From Mesorhizobium norvegicum (lineage in GTDB: Bacteria; Pseudomonadota; Alphaproteobacteria; Rhizobiales; Rhizobiaceae): 64,000 bases of DNA. Made by a program: the position numbers and the translations under genes. The stretch spans positions 1 to 64,000 of the forward strand of contig NZ_SMYZ01000004.1 in assembly GCF_004919685.1 (NCBI RefSeq), read 5' to 3'. Positions 36,803-48,060 of the stretch are shown piece after piece. The notes under the pieces are model-generated. The model made no database searches and was not told the origin of the DNA. It saw only the letters and a program-made list of their open reading frames with translations. Within the stretch, counting starts at the first letter, position 1. Every line of letters starts with the position of its first letter.

Positions 36803-37273
36803 ATGGCAAAACGCAGTGCGGGATTGCTGATCTATCGCCACAGCCACGGCGATCTCAGGGTGTTGCTGGTTCACCCAGGCGGACCGTTCTGGGCGAAGAA
36901 GGACGATGGTGCCTGGTCGATACCGAAGGGCCTTGTCGGCGAGAACGAGGACGAGTTGACCGCAGCGCAACGCGAGACCAGGGAAGAGCTTGGCGTCAAG
37001 GTCGATGGCTCCTTCGAGCGTCTCGGCGACTACAGGCAACCGGGCGGCAAGATCGTCACGGCCTGGTCTGTCGAAGCGATGATCGACATCGATGTGGCCG
37101 CCATCAAAAGCAACAGCTTTACCATGGAATGGCCGCTAAGATCGGGATCCCTCAAGGCGTTCCCGGAGGTCGACAGAGCAGGCTGGTTCACCTTGCCTGA
37201 GGCCGAGGTGAAAATCCTCAACGGGCAGCGCCCGATACTGTCTGATTTCGCCAGGCAGCAGGGCGCCGGATGA
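36803..37273 (+). CDS. Nudix hydrolase
   Basis: A 156-residue Nudix protein starting MAKRSAGLLIYRHSHG. The Nudix box reads G-LVGENEDELTAAQRETREELGV, fitting GX5EX7REUXEEXGU. The segment HPGGPFWAKKDDGAWSIPKG precedes it, a form seen in predicted NTP/dinucleotide pyrophosphohydrolases. ATG 36803 is chosen since homology begins there, although the frame opens at 36674. Substrate unknown. It is not clearly linked to neighbouring genes. Confidence 0.87.
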   Translation: MAKRSAGLLIYRHSHGDLRVLLVHPGGPFWAKKDDGAWSIPKGLVGENEDELTAAQRETREELGVKVDGSFERLGDYRQPGGKIVTAWSVEAMIDIDVAAIKSNSFTMEWPLRSGSLKAFPEVDRAGWFTLPEAEVKILNGQRPILSDFARQQGAG

Positions 37274-37283
37274 TCCGCAGCCT

Positions 37284-39508
<2,225 letters not shown>

Positions 39509-39581
39509 GTCGCGGGTCTAACTCTTTGTTTTGACGCAATTCCGGACGGAAAACCGCTTCACACTTTTCCTGGAATTGCTC

Positions 39582-40196
39582 CTAGCTGTCGAAGAAGACC
39601 GTTTCCTTCTCCCCCTGGAGATGGACGTCGAAGATATAAATATCGCCCGTGCGCTCGGCGATCAGCGTCGGCACACGGACGCGGTGCTCTATGCGCGCCA
39701 GGATCGGATCTTCCGCATTGGCCTTTTCCTCATCGGAAAAATACAGCCTTGTGTGCAGGCCGAGGTTGATGCCGCGGGCGACAATCCAGAGCGTGATGTG
39801 CGGTGCCATCAGGCTTCCATCCCTGAACGGCACGCGGCCCGGCTTGATCGTCTCGAACGCGCACAGGCCGGTGTCCATGTCGGTCGCGCAACGGCCCCAG
39901 CCGAAAAAGTTCGGATCGGCGGCGCCGCGCAGTTCTGCCGGCGAGTTGTAGAGCCCGTCCGCATCCGCTTGCCAGATCTCGATCAATGCGTCCTTGAGCG
40001 GCGTGCCGGTGCCGTCGAGCACCCGGATGCGCAGGCCGATGCGCTCGCCCTTGGTCTTGTCGTTGACCATGGTCGCACCAAGGTCAGTCGGATAGACACC
40101 GCCGATGCCGCAGAAATTGGGTGTCAGCCCGATATGGACGTAAGGTCCGGCGGTCTGCGAGGGGCTTTCCCTGAGCCGGTCGAGCGACTGGGCCAT
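39582..40196 (-). CDS. pcaG: Protocatechuate 3,4-dioxygenase, alpha subunit
   Basis: A 204-residue alpha subunit of the intradiol ring-cleavage dioxygenase. It starts [24 protein letters not shown], the conserved alpha N-terminus. It contains the extradomain LIEIWQADADGLYNSP and the degenerate metal region RGINLGLHTRLYF, as expected since the beta subunit holds the iron. Its ATG shares a base with the pcaH stop. The alpha-beta pair oxidises protocatechuate to 3-carboxy-cis,cis-muconate. Confidence 0.95.
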   Translation of the reverse strand: MAQSLDRLRESPSQTAGPYVHIGLTPNFCGIGGVYPTDLGATMVNDKTKGERIGLRIRVLDGTGTPLKDALIEIWQADADGLYNSPAELRGAADPNFFGWGRCATDMDTGLCAFETIKPGRVPFRDGSLMAPHITLWIVARGINLGLHTRLYFSDEEKANAEDPILARIEHRVRVPTLIAERTGDIYIFDVHLQGEKETVFFDS

Positions 40197-40951
40197 CAAT
40201 TGCCCTCCAGCCTGTTTTCGAACAGCGACGCGCGTCGGCCGCGCAGCACGATGTCGAACTTGTAGGCGCGCGCGTCGAAGGGGACCGTCGCTTGCATGTC
40301 GAGCGCGGCGATCAGCGTTTCGATGGCTGCCTTGTCGGGGATGCCGCGCACGATCGGACATTGCCAGATCAGCGGGTCGCCCTCGAAATACATCTGCGTG
40401 ATCAACCGCTGTGCAAAGCCGTGGCCGAAGACCGAGAAATGGATATGCGAGGGCCGCCAGTCGTTCGGCCCGTTCGGCCAGGGATAGGGACCGGGCTTGA
40501 CGGTGCGAAACGCATAGCCGCCATCCTCGCCTGATATGGCGCGGCCGCAGCCGCCGAAATTAGGGTCGAGCGGCGCCAGATAGCCATCCTTCTTGTGGCG
40601 GTAGCGGCCGCCGGCATTGGCCTGCCAGAATTCGAGCAGCGCGCCTGGCACGCCAACGCCGCGTTCGTCGAGGACCCGCCCATAGACGATGATGCGCTCG
40701 CCAAGCGCGCTCTCGCCGGGCCTGGCGAAATTGTGGATCAGGTCGGCGTCGAGTTCGCCCAGCATGGCGTGACCGAAGACAGGGCCTGTTATTTCCGACA
40801 GCGTGTTGTCGAAGGCAAGCAGCGCCTTCTGTGGCGAGCGCAGCACGGAGGTCTTGTAGTTCGGCGTCAGCGCTGGCGGATGCCAGGTCCGGTCGCGCTG
40901 GAAGAAGGCGCCGGTTTCGGGCCTCCGGTTCGAGCCGGACTCAGCGGTCAT
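40196..40951 (-). CDS. pcaH: Protocatechuate 3,4-dioxygenase, beta subunit
   Basis: A 251-residue iron-bearing subunit. The expected Fe(III) ligands are visible: Tyr in [11 protein letters not shown], Tyr in [10 protein letters not shown] and the two His in [31 protein letters not shown] is the family core. It overlaps pcaC by 11 nt upstream and pcaG downstream by one base. It ortho-cleaves the protocatechuate ring in the cytoplasm. A basic N-terminal extension ([20 protein letters not shown]) is normal for PcaH. Confidence 0.96.
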   Translation of the reverse strand: MTAESGSNRRPETGAFFQRDRTWHPPALTPNYKTSVLRSPQKALLAFDNTLSEITGPVFGHAMLGELDADLIHNFARPGESALGERIIVYGRVLDERGVGVPGALLEFWQANAGGRYRHKKDGYLAPLDPNFGGCGRAISGEDGGYAFRTVKPGPYPWPNGPNDWRPSHIHFSVFGHGFAQRLITQMYFEGDPLIWQCPIVRGIPDKAAIETLIAALDMQATVPFDARAYKFDIVLRGRRASLFENRLEGN

Positions 40952-41348
40952 TCTGGCTTCCGTCCATTTCCGAAAACACGTCCTTGGCGATCTTGAAGGC
41001 ACGGTTGGCGGCCGGCACGCCGGCATAGATGGCGACATGCAGGAACGCCTCGCAGATATCGTCGCGCGAAGCACCGGTGTTGACGGTGGCGCGCACATGC
41101 ATGGCAACCTCCTCATCATGGCCGAGTGCGGCCAGCAGCGCCAGCGTGACGATCGAACGCTCACGCTTGGTGAAGCCCGGCCGCGCCCACACCGTTCCCC
41201 AGGCGGCCTCGGTGATCAACTCCTGGAAAGGCTGGTCGAAATCGGTCGCGGCGACCTCGGCCCGGTCGACATGGCGGTCGCCGAGCACCGAGCGCCGCAC
41301 CGCGAGGCCGGTGCGATATCTGGCTGCGTTGCCGGGGACTTCATCCAT
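40941..41348 (-). CDS. pcaC: 4-Carboxymuconolactone decarboxylase
   Basis: A 135-residue CMD-family enzyme that decarboxylates gamma-carboxymuconolactone to beta-ketoadipate enol-lactone. The family core is [56 protein letters not shown], seen in order with the catalytic His-containing helix. The ATG at 41348 is chosen because GGAG lies 11 nt upstream; the frame continues to a TTG at 41369. It overlaps pcaD by 8 nt and pcaH by 11 nt. Confidence 0.94.
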   Translation of the reverse strand: MDEVPGNAARYRTGLAVRRSVLGDRHVDRAEVAATDFDQPFQELITEAAWGTVWARPGFTKRERSIVTLALLAALGHDEEVAMHVRATVNTGASRDDICEAFLHVAIYAGVPAANRAFKIAKDVFSEMDGSQNDR

Positions 41349-42150
41349 GGGTTTCTGCTCCAGGGGCAAGCGATGCGATAAAACTGCGGATCAGGGCGAT
41401 CAGCGCTTCAGGCTGTTCGACGCAAGGAATATGTCCGGCGTCGCGGATGATCTCGAAGCGCGCGCCGGGGATCAGCTCGGCCAGCGAGCGGACAAGATCG
41501 GGAGGCGTCGAGCCATCCTGGTCGCCGGCGACGCATAGCGTCGGCACCGCGATGTGGCGTGCGGCATCGGTGAAATCCGCATCGCGAACGGCCGCGCAAG
41601 TCCCGATGTAACCGGCAAGCGCTTGCCTGGTCATCATGTTCCAATAGCCGTCCAGTTCGGCCAGACGCGCCGAATGGAAGGCGGGGGTGAACCACACTTT
41701 GAGCACGCCATCCGCAATGGCCTGGATGCCCTTGCTTTCGACTGTCGCGATGCGTGTGTTCCAGCTGGCTGTCGTGCCGATCTTGTGGGCCGTGTCGCAC
41801 AGGATCAGGCCTTCGACAATTTCTGGGCGCCTGCGATAGAAGCCTTGTGCGATCAGGCCACCGACCGACAGGCCGCACAGCACGACCTTGCTCAGCCCGA
41901 AATGATCGATGAGCCCCGAGAGATCATCGACATGATCGTCGATCGACCTGATGTCGCCGATATCGGACAGCCCGTGACCGCGCTTGTCATAGATCAGCAG
42001 CGGCATTTCACCATCGAGCGCCGAGACAATTTCGTCCCAGATCCGGAAGTCGGTGCCGAGTGAATTGATGAATATGATTGGGCGCGCATTGCCGGTCGCC
42101 TTGATGTGGCGGTGGTGCAGCGTGATGCCGCCGATGGTGACGAATGGCAC
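41341..42150 (-). CDS. pcaD: 3-Oxoadipate enol-lactonase
   Basis: A 269-residue alpha/beta hydrolase that opens beta-ketoadipate enol-lactone to beta-ketoadipate. The nucleophile elbow is CGLSVGGL, acid residue in AGDQDGSTPP and His in GHIPCVEQ. The start is GTG 42150, giving PFVTIGGITLHHR, because GGAGGACC precedes it by about 8 nt; an ATG at 42174 is also in frame. It is the first gene of pcaDCHGB-pobA and lies opposite pcaQ behind a PcaQ-box promoter. Confidence 0.93.
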   Translation of the reverse strand: MPFVTIGGITLHHRHIKATGNARPIIFINSLGTDFRIWDEIVSALDGEMPLLIYDKRGHGLSDIGDIRSIDDHVDDLSGLIDHFGLSKVVLCGLSVGGLIAQGFYRRRPEIVEGLILCDTAHKIGTTASWNTRIATVESKGIQAIADGVLKVWFTPAFHSARLAELDGYWNMMTRQALAGYIGTCAAVRDADFTDAARHIAVPTLCVAGDQDGSTPPDLVRSLAELIPGARFEIIRDAGHIPCVEQPEALIALIRSFIASLAPGAETHG

Positions 42151-42184
42151 GATTTCGGTCCTCCGTCTCCACATTGCACAAGGC

Positions 42185-42236
42185 GTTTGGTTCGGTAAAA
42201 TGATATTTTGCGCCGTTTCATTAACTCAGGGGTTAT
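42185..42236 (-). promoter_or_regulatory. PcaQ box and promoter module of the pcaD operon
   Basis: On the minus strand, ATAACC-CCTG-AGTTAA (42236-42221) matches the ATAACC-N4-GGTTAA consensus reported for PcaQ of Sinorhizobium meliloti at all but one position. It is followed by TGAAA, three variable bases and a 28-nt block (42212-42185, from CGCAAAATATC to GAACCAAAC). That block recurs without change at 43232-43259. The module lies between pcaD and pcaQ. Confidence 0.85.
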
Positions 42237-42243
42237 CAAATCC

Positions 42244-43161
42244 ATGTCCGAGAGCCGCATCCGGTTCCGCCACCTGCAGGCATTCCTTGAAGTTGCGCGA
42301 CAAGGAAGCGTGGCGCGAGCGGCTGACCTGCTGCATGTCAGCCCGCCGGCGGTGACCAAGACATTGCGCGAGCTGGAAGAGGCGCTGGGTGTGGCGGTGG
42401 TCGAACGCGATGGCCGCGGCATCCGGCTGACGCGCATCGGTGAAATCTTCCTTCGCCATGCCGGCACGGCGATCACGGCACTCAAGCAAGGCGTCGATTC
42501 CGTCCGGCAGGACGGAGCGGTCAACCGGCACCCGATCCGCATCGGCGCGCTGCCGACAGTGTCGGCGCGGGTGATGCCGCTCGCCATGAGCCTGTTCCTT
42601 AGGGAGAGCACAGGGGCGGCAATCAAGATCGTGACCGGCGAGAATGCGGTGCTGCTCGAACAGTTGCGCACCGGCGCGCTCGATCTCGTCGTCGGACGGC
42701 TGGCGGCGCCGGAGAACATGACCGGCTTCTTCTTCGAGCACCTCTATTCCGAACCGGTGCTGTTCGTGGTGCGGGCGGGACATCCGCTGCTCGATCCGGG
42801 ACAGGATGTGTTCGCACGGCTCGACGAATTCCCGATGCTGATGCCGACACGGGAATCCGTCATCCGTCCCTTTGTCGACCGCCTGTTCATCACCAACGGC
42901 ATGACCGCGCCGGCAACCGAGATCGAAACCGTCTCGGACTCCTTTGGCCGCGCCTTCCTGCGGCAGAGCAATGCTGTCTGGATCATTTCGGCCGGCGTCG
43001 TTGCCAACGAACTTGGCAGCGGCGCCTTCGTCGCCTTGCCGGTCAACACCGAGGAAACCAAGGGACCGGTCGGCCTGACGATGCGGACCGACACGGCGCC
43101 CTCGCCGGCCTTCTCCATACTGCTGCAGACCATCCGCGAAGCGGCAAGGCAAGGCAGCTGA
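42244..43161 (+). CDS. pcaQ: LysR-type activator of protocatechuate catabolism
   Basis: A 305-residue LysR regulator. The N-terminal winged helix-turn-helix is RIRFRHLQAFLEVARQGSVARAADLLHVSPPAVTKTLRELEEALG, the PcaQ/GbpR-like variant of the LysR signature. The effector domain follows (RIGALPTVSARVMPLAMSLFL). ATG 42244 is chosen; the frame runs upstream through the PcaQ box. Known PcaQ proteins bind their box and activate pcaDCHGB with beta-carboxymuconate-type inducers. Here boxes flank the gene on both sides. Confidence 0.93.
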   Translation: MSESRIRFRHLQAFLEVARQGSVARAADLLHVSPPAVTKTLRELEEALGVAVVERDGRGIRLTRIGEIFLRHAGTAITALKQGVDSVRQDGAVNRHPIRIGALPTVSARVMPLAMSLFLRESTGAAIKIVTGENAVLLEQLRTGALDLVVGRLAAPENMTGFFFEHLYSEPVLFVVRAGHPLLDPGQDVFARLDEFPMLMPTRESVIRPFVDRLFITNGMTAPATEIETVSDSFGRAFLRQSNAVWIISAGVVANELGSGAFVALPVNTEETKGPVGLTMRTDTAPSPAFSILLQTIREAARQGS

Positions 43162-43207
43162 CGCGTCCGGTCGTTCGAACCGGATGTTGTCGCGATCTGA
43201 AATTTCC

Positions 43208-43259
43208 TAACCCAGGGGTTAATGAAAGACCGCAAAATATCATTTTACCGAACCAAACC
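43208..43259 (+). promoter_or_regulatory. Second PcaQ box and promoter module, upstream of the importer operon
   Basis: CTAACC-CAGG-GGTTAA (43208-43223) has a perfect GGTTAA half site and one mismatch in the other. TGAAA, three variable bases and the same 28-nt block as at the pcaD promoter follow (43232-43259). The importer ATG is 43 nt downstream. Identical spacing in both copies indicates one regulator and equivalent promoter geometry. Confidence 0.85.
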
Positions 43260-43302
43260 GGTGGTGCACTGTGACGATGGAGGATCACAAAGGGAGGAAC
43301 AT

Positions 43303-44619
43303 ATGACGCACGCACTCGGCAGCAGATCCATTACTGGGGGCATTTCGCGGCGCCAGTTCATTGCCACATCGATCGCTGGTGGCGCAGCTCTCACGCTTGG
43401 CGGCCGCGGCGCCTTTGCCCAGACAGGCGACACGCTCAAGGTCGGCTTTGTCAGCCCGCGCACCGGGCCGCTCGCCGGCTTCGGCCAGACCGACGGCTAT
43501 GTGCTCGATCTCGCCCGCAAGGCGCTGGCCGGCGGCATTGAGATCGGCGGCAAGAAATACAGCGTGGAGATCCTCGATCAGGATACGCAATCGGATCCCT
43601 CCCGCGCGGGCCAGTTGGCCAAGGACCTGATCAACAACCAGGCCATCGATCTGATGCTGGCGGTGTCAACGCCGGAAGTGATTAATCCGGTGGCCGACGC
43701 CTGCGAAGCCGCCGGCGTGCCTTGCCTGTCGACGGTCATGCCGTGGGAAGCCTGGTATTTCGGCCGTGGCGCCAAGCCCGATGCGCCCTCGCCGTTCAAA
43801 TGGACCTATCATTTCGGCTTCGGCGTCGGCGAGTTCTTCAAGGCCTATATCTCGCAATGGAACCTGATCGAGACCAACAAGAAGGTCGGCGTCATGTATC
43901 CCAACGACGCCGACGGCAATGCCATCCGCGCCCATTTGGCGCCGCTGCTGGCCAAGCAAGGGTTCACCATTGTCGATCCCGGCGCCTATGAGACCGGCAC
44001 CACCGACTATTCCTCGCAGATCGCGCTGTTCAAGCAGGAAGGCGTCGAGATCTTCAACTCCTTCCCGATCCCGCCGGATTTCGCCGCCTTCTGGCGCCAG
44101 GCAGCACAGCAAGGCCTGATCAAGCAGATCAAGATCTGCCAGGTCGCCAAGACCGGTCTGTTCCCTTCCGACATCGAGGCACTCGGCGATCTCGGCATGA
44201 AGATTTCAAGCGCTGCCTACTGGCACAAGGCATTCCCCTACAAGTCGCCCCTGACCGGCGTCTCCGGCATCGAACTGGCCGACGGCTACGAGGCGGCGAG
44301 CGGCAAGCAGTGGACGCAGCAGCTCGGCGCTTCGATGTCGCTGCTCGACGCCGGCTTCGAGGCACTGAAGGCAAGCACCGACGCCAAGGACAAGGCCGCC
44401 GTGGCCAAGGCGCTGAGCACGCTGAAAACCGAGACGATGGTCGGCAAGGTCGACTTCACCAGCGGCCCAGTGGCCAATGTCTCGCCCGGCCCGATTATCG
44501 GCACACAGTGGGTGGCCGCCAAGGAAGGCAGCAAGTTCCCGCTCGATTACGTCGTGACCGAGAACGCCACCGATCCCAACGTGCCTGTCGAAGCCAAGCT
44601 TTTGCCTTACAACGGCTGA
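43303..44619 (+). CDS. ABC transporter substrate-binding protein for aromatic acid uptake (PcaM-like)
   Basis: A 438-residue HAAT/LivK-type periplasmic binding protein. The leader has a twin-arginine-like motif (SRRQFIATSIAGGAALTLGGRGAFA), so export is probably by Tat. The mature domain starts DTLKVGFVSPRTGPLAGFGQTDG. ATG 43303 follows AAAGGGAGGAAC. It heads a seven-gene operon behind a PcaQ box. In S. meliloti a PcaQ-controlled importer, PcaMNVWX, takes up protocatechuate; this is the likely counterpart, though a related aromatic ligand is possible. Confidence 0.88.
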   Translation: MTHALGSRSITGGISRRQFIATSIAGGAALTLGGRGAFAQTGDTLKVGFVSPRTGPLAGFGQTDGYVLDLARKALAGGIEIGGKKYSVEILDQDTQSDPSRAGQLAKDLINNQAIDLMLAVSTPEVINPVADACEAAGVPCLSTVMPWEAWYFGRGAKPDAPSPFKWTYHFGFGVGEFFKAYISQWNLIETNKKVGVMYPNDADGNAIRAHLAPLLAKQGFTIVDPGAYETGTTDYSSQIALFKQEGVEIFNSFPIPPDFAAFWRQAAQQGLIKQIKICQVAKTGLFPSDIEALGDLGMKISSAAYWHKAFPYKSPLTGVSGIELADGYEAASGKQWTQQLGASMSLLDAGFEALKASTDAKDKAAVAKALSTLKTETMVGKVDFTSGPVANVSPGPIIGTQWVAAKEGSKFPLDYVVTENATDPNVPVEAKLLPYNG

Positions 44620-44643
44620 TGGACCGCTGACGAGGATCGCCTG

Positions 44644-45384
44644 GTGACCCATCCGCAACAACAGGCGATCCTCGCTGCCGCCGGTATCCACAAACGCTTC
44701 GGCGCGCTTGTGGTGCTGGATGCGGTGGACTTCACCATGGAAGCCGACGAGGCGGTCGGCATTGTCGGTCCGAACGGCGCCGGCAAGACCACGCTGCTCA
44801 GCGTGCTGGCCGGAGCCTTTCCGCCAAGCTCGGGCACCGTCAGCTTCAAAAACAGCGACGTGACGCCGCTGTCGGCGACGCAGCGCTGCCGGCTCGGCCT
44901 GGTGCGCACGCACCAGGTGCCCAAACCGTTCAGCGGCATGACCGCCTTCGAGAATGTCTTCGTCGCCGCGTCGCATGGCGCCGGCCTTGGCCGCGACGAG
45001 GCCTATGAGGAAGCGCTCGGCTCGCTGAACCTGTGCGGCATGCTCGGCGTTGCCAACCGGCGCGCCGAAACGCTCGGCCTGCTCGACCGCAAGCGGCTGG
45101 AACTGGCACGCGCACTCGCCGCAAGACCGACGCTGCTGCTGCTGGACGAGATCGGTGGCGGATTGACCGATGGCGAGGCAGGCGAACTCGTCGACACGAT
45201 CAAGGAATTGCGCCGCCGCAAGATCGGCATCGTCTGGATCGAGCACATCGTCCACATCCTCTTGCAGGTGGCCGAGCGGCTGATCTGCATGGACGCCGGC
45301 AAGATCATCGCCGACGGCGATCCGCAAACGGTGATGGCCGACCCCGAGGTCGTGCGCGCCTATCTTGGCGGAGGCCCGAAATGA
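44644..45384 (+). CDS. Branched-chain-type ABC transporter ATP-binding protein, LivG type
   Basis: A 246-residue ATPase with a GTG start. Walker A is VGPNGAGKTTLL. The signature is degenerate, reading LGLLDRKRLELARALA where most have LSxGxQ. Walker B is TLLLLDEIGGGL, followed by the LivG-type tail. The degenerate signature is seen in LivG subunits, but check that it is functional. It overlaps the LivF-type gene by ATGA. It is part of the PcaQ-box importer. Confidence 0.87.
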   Translation: MTHPQQQAILAAAGIHKRFGALVVLDAVDFTMEADEAVGIVGPNGAGKTTLLSVLAGAFPPSSGTVSFKNSDVTPLSATQRCRLGLVRTHQVPKPFSGMTAFENVFVAASHGAGLGRDEAYEEALGSLNLCGMLGVANRRAETLGLLDRKRLELARALAARPTLLLLDEIGGGLTDGEAGELVDTIKELRRRKIGIVWIEHIVHILLQVAERLICMDAGKIIADGDPQTVMADPEVVRAYLGGGPK

Positions 45385-46109
45385 GCCTGCTTTCAGTCGA
45401 GGACCTGGTTGTCCGGCACGGCCTGCTGCAAGCGGTGCGCGGCGTGAGTTTCACGATCGAACGCGGCGAAACGCTGGCGCTGGTCGGCGCCAACGGCGCC
45501 GGCAAGACGACGCTACTGAGGGCAATCGCCGGCGCGCATCAGCCGGCAGCCGGCCGCGTGCTGCTGGACGGCGCTGATCTCACCAGCGTGCCGTCGCACA
45601 AGCGTGTCGGCATGGGCATCGCGCTGGTGCCTGAGGGGCGAAAACTGTTCGTGCAGATGACGGTCGAGGAGAACCTCCTGCTTGGCAAGACCGCCGGCCG
45701 GCCGGGTGACTGGAACGTCGACAAGGTGCTGGAGATGTTCCCCAATCTGAAGCCGCGCCGCCACGCCAAGACAGGCCATCTGTCAGGCGGCGAGCAGCAG
45801 GCGACAGCGATCGGCCGCGCGCTGATGAGCAATCCCGAAGTACTGCTGCTCGACGAGGTCTCGCTCGGCCTGTCGCCGTTGATCGTCGACCGCGTCTATG
45901 CAGCATTGCAAGGGCTGATCGCCTCCGGCACGACGATCATCCTCGTCGAACAGGACCTCAACCGCGCGCTCGCGGTTTCCGACAGGGTCATCTGCATGCT
46001 CGAAGGCCGTGTCGCGCTCGAAGGGCCGAGCAAGGCAGTTTCGCGCGAGGATGTGACGAAGGCCTATTTCGGCCTGCACCGGAAAAGCCCCGGGAGCGTT
46101 CCCGCATGA
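45381..46109 (+). CDS. Branched-chain-type ABC transporter ATP-binding protein, LivF type
   Basis: A 242-residue ATPase. Walker A is VGANGAGKTTLLRAIAG, the signature LSGGEQQATAIGRAL is canonical, Walker B is LLLDEVSLGLSP, and the H-loop is VEQD in IILVEQDLNRAL. It pairs with the LivG-type subunit. ATG 45381 overlaps the previous stop by 4 nt, and its own stop overlaps the permease start by 4 nt. Confidence 0.91.
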   Translation: MSLLSVEDLVVRHGLLQAVRGVSFTIERGETLALVGANGAGKTTLLRAIAGAHQPAAGRVLLDGADLTSVPSHKRVGMGIALVPEGRKLFVQMTVEENLLLGKTAGRPGDWNVDKVLEMFPNLKPRRHAKTGHLSGGEQQATAIGRALMSNPEVLLLDEVSLGLSPLIVDRVYAALQGLIASGTTIILVEQDLNRALAVSDRVICMLEGRVALEGPSKAVSREDVTKAYFGLHRKSPGSVPA

Positions 46110-47002
46110 GCAACCAGATCATCCAGGGCATTCTTCTCGGCGGCTACTACGCGCTGATCGCCTGCGGCCTGTCCTTCATGTTTTCGGTGATGCGCATCAT
46201 CAACCTCGCCCATGGCAGCCTTGCCGTGTTCGCCGCCTTTGCGCTGTGGTGGCTCGCCTCGCGGTTCCACATCTCGCCCTTTGTCGGCCTGCTCATCGTG
46301 CTGCCGTTGATGGCGGCGATCGGATGGGCGCTGCAGCGCTTCCTGCTCGAACGCAGCGCACGCGGCGGCGCGCTGCTGCCGATCCTGACCACGTTCGGCC
46401 TCGCCATCGTCATCGACAACCTGCTGTTCGAGCAGTTCGGCGCCGATACGCGTTCGCTGGCGCCCTATATCGGCAGCCTGTCCTATGATTCCTGGGAATG
46501 GCCGGGCAGCATCTATGTTGGCAAGCTCGCCGTGATCATGTTCGCCGCCGCCGTCATCCTGCTGGGCGGGCTGCAATTGTTCCTCACCCGCACCAGGCTT
46601 GGGCGTTCGATCCGCGCGACTTCCGAAGACCCCGACACTGCCGGCCTAGTCGGTGTCGATGCGCACCGCGCCAATGCCATTGCCGCGTCCATCGCCATGG
46701 TCACGGTCGGCCTTGCCGGCGCGTTCCTCGGCATGCGCGCCACCTTCGATCCCTATGCCGGCGCGCCGCAACTGCTGTTCGCCTTCGAGGCGGCGGTGAT
46801 CGGTGGCGCCGGTTCGCTTTGGGGGACGCTGATCGGCGGCATCGTGCTGGCGCTTGCCCAGACACTTGGCGCGCAAGTGCATCCGCAAGGTTTTCTGATC
46901 GGCGGCCATGTCGCGTTCCTGATCGTGTTGTTCATTCGGCTCTCCACTTCGGGCCTCGGCCTGCGCGGCCTGCTGCGCTTGCCCACGAGGAAGCCAACAT
47001 GA
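46106..47002 (+). CDS. Branched-chain-type ABC transporter permease, LivH type
   Basis: A 298-residue HAAT permease beginning SNQIIQGILLGGYYALIACGLSFMFSVMRIINLAHGSLAVF, the diagnostic LivH N-terminus. Eight or so spans follow. The ATPase-contact loop SIRATSEDPDTAGLVGVDAHR is intact. It forms the channel with the LivM-type protein, overlapping it by 4 nt. Confidence 0.91.
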   Translation: MSNQIIQGILLGGYYALIACGLSFMFSVMRIINLAHGSLAVFAAFALWWLASRFHISPFVGLLIVLPLMAAIGWALQRFLLERSARGGALLPILTTFGLAIVIDNLLFEQFGADTRSLAPYIGSLSYDSWEWPGSIYVGKLAVIMFAAAVILLGGLQLFLTRTRLGRSIRATSEDPDTAGLVGVDAHRANAIAASIAMVTVGLAGAFLGMRATFDPYAGAPQLLFAFEAAVIGGAGSLWGTLIGGIVLALAQTLGAQVHPQGFLIGGHVAFLIVLFIRLSTSGLGLRGLLRLPTRKPT

Positions 47003-48060
47003 GCGCCGTCTCGACCTCGCCAGCCATCGAGCGCGGCACGGCGACGTCGCGCATCGCCGCGATTGCGGTGGCTGTCATCATCGCGCTGCTGGCGATCGCG
47101 CCGCACTTCCTGTCGGCCGGCGCGGTCGACCGGATGACGGCTTTGTTCATCTATGTGATCCTGGCGGCGATGTGGAATGCGCTGGCCGGATTCGGCGGCC
47201 TGGTCTCGGTCGGCCAACAGGTGTTCTTCGGGCTTAGCGCCTATTTCGCCATCCGGCTGGCCGATGCCGGCCTCAACCCTTTCCTCGCGCTGTTCGCCTC
47301 CGGACTTATCGTTGGCGCGGTCTCCTGGCCGCTGTCGCTGTTCATGCTGCGGCTGAGGAATGGCGAGTTCGCCATCGGCATGTGGGTGATCGCGGCGCTG
47401 ACGCATCTTCTGGTCAATCTCGACCGGCTGGTGCAAGGCGAAACCGGCACATCGCTGATCTCGCTCAACGCCTACGACGCCGGCGCCAGGCGGGCAGCGA
47501 TCTACTGGCTGGCGCTGGCGTCGATGACCGCCCTGCTCGCCATCCTGTTTGGCCTGCTGCGCGGCAGCACGGGTGCGGCGATCCGGGCGATCCGCGACAA
47601 TGAGGATGCCGCCGCTTCGGTCGGCGTGCGCGTCACCGGCACCAAGCGGCTGCTGTTCGTGCTTGCCGCCTTCGGCATCGGCATTGCCGGGGCGCTGTGG
47701 CTGGCGACCTCGATCACCTTCCAGCCCAAGACCTATTTCAATGTGCAGTGGACCGCCTACATGATCTTCATGGTGCTGGTCGGCGGCATCGGCACGTTCG
47801 AAGGCGCCATTCTAGGCGCGCTGGTGTTCTTCCTCATCGAGACATGGTTCGGCGGCACCGGTGTCTGGTATCTGGTCGGGCTTGGCGCCACCGCCGTGCT
47901 GTTCTCGCTTTTCCTGCCGCGCGGCCTGTGGGGGACGATCGAGGAGCGTTTTGGCCTGCGCCTGCTGCCGGTCGGTTACCGCGTCAGGTTCCCTGCCACC
48001 GCCGATGGCGATGCGACGCCTTCGCCACAGCAAACCACACCATATCGGGAGAAGGCATGA
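46999..48060 (+). CDS. Branched-chain-type ABC transporter permease, LivM type
   Basis: A 353-residue HAAT permease with many spans. The contact loop GAAIRAIRDNEDAAASVGV is typical of LivM, and YVILAAMWNALAGFGGLVSVGQQVFFGLSAYFAI is the family core. ATG 46999 is chosen since it overlaps the LivH stop; the longer frame reads out of phase through livH. The stop overlaps the start of the SDR gene. Confidence 0.91.
   Translation: MSAVSTSPAIERGTATSRIAAIAVAVIIALLAIAPHFLSAGAVDRMTALFIYVILAAMWNALAGFGGLVSVGQQVFFGLSAYFAIRLADAGLNPFLALFASGLIVGAVSWPLSLFMLRLRNGEFAIGMWVIAALTHLLVNLDRLVQGETGTSLISLNAYDAGARRAAIYWLALASMTALLAILFGLLRGSTGAAIRAIRDNEDAAASVGVRVTGTKRLLFVLAAFGIGIAGALWLATSITFQPKTYFNVQWTAYMIFMVLVGGIGTFEGAILGALVFFLIETWFGGTGVWYLVGLGATAVLFSLFLPRGLWGTIEERFGLRLLPVGYRVRFPATADGDATPSPQQTTPYREKA

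Noticed and set aside
43222..43302. Upstream start for the importer binding protein (465 residues)
   Set aside because: That start lies within the PcaQ box/promoter module; ATG 43303 has a strong ribosome site and begins a Tat-type leader.
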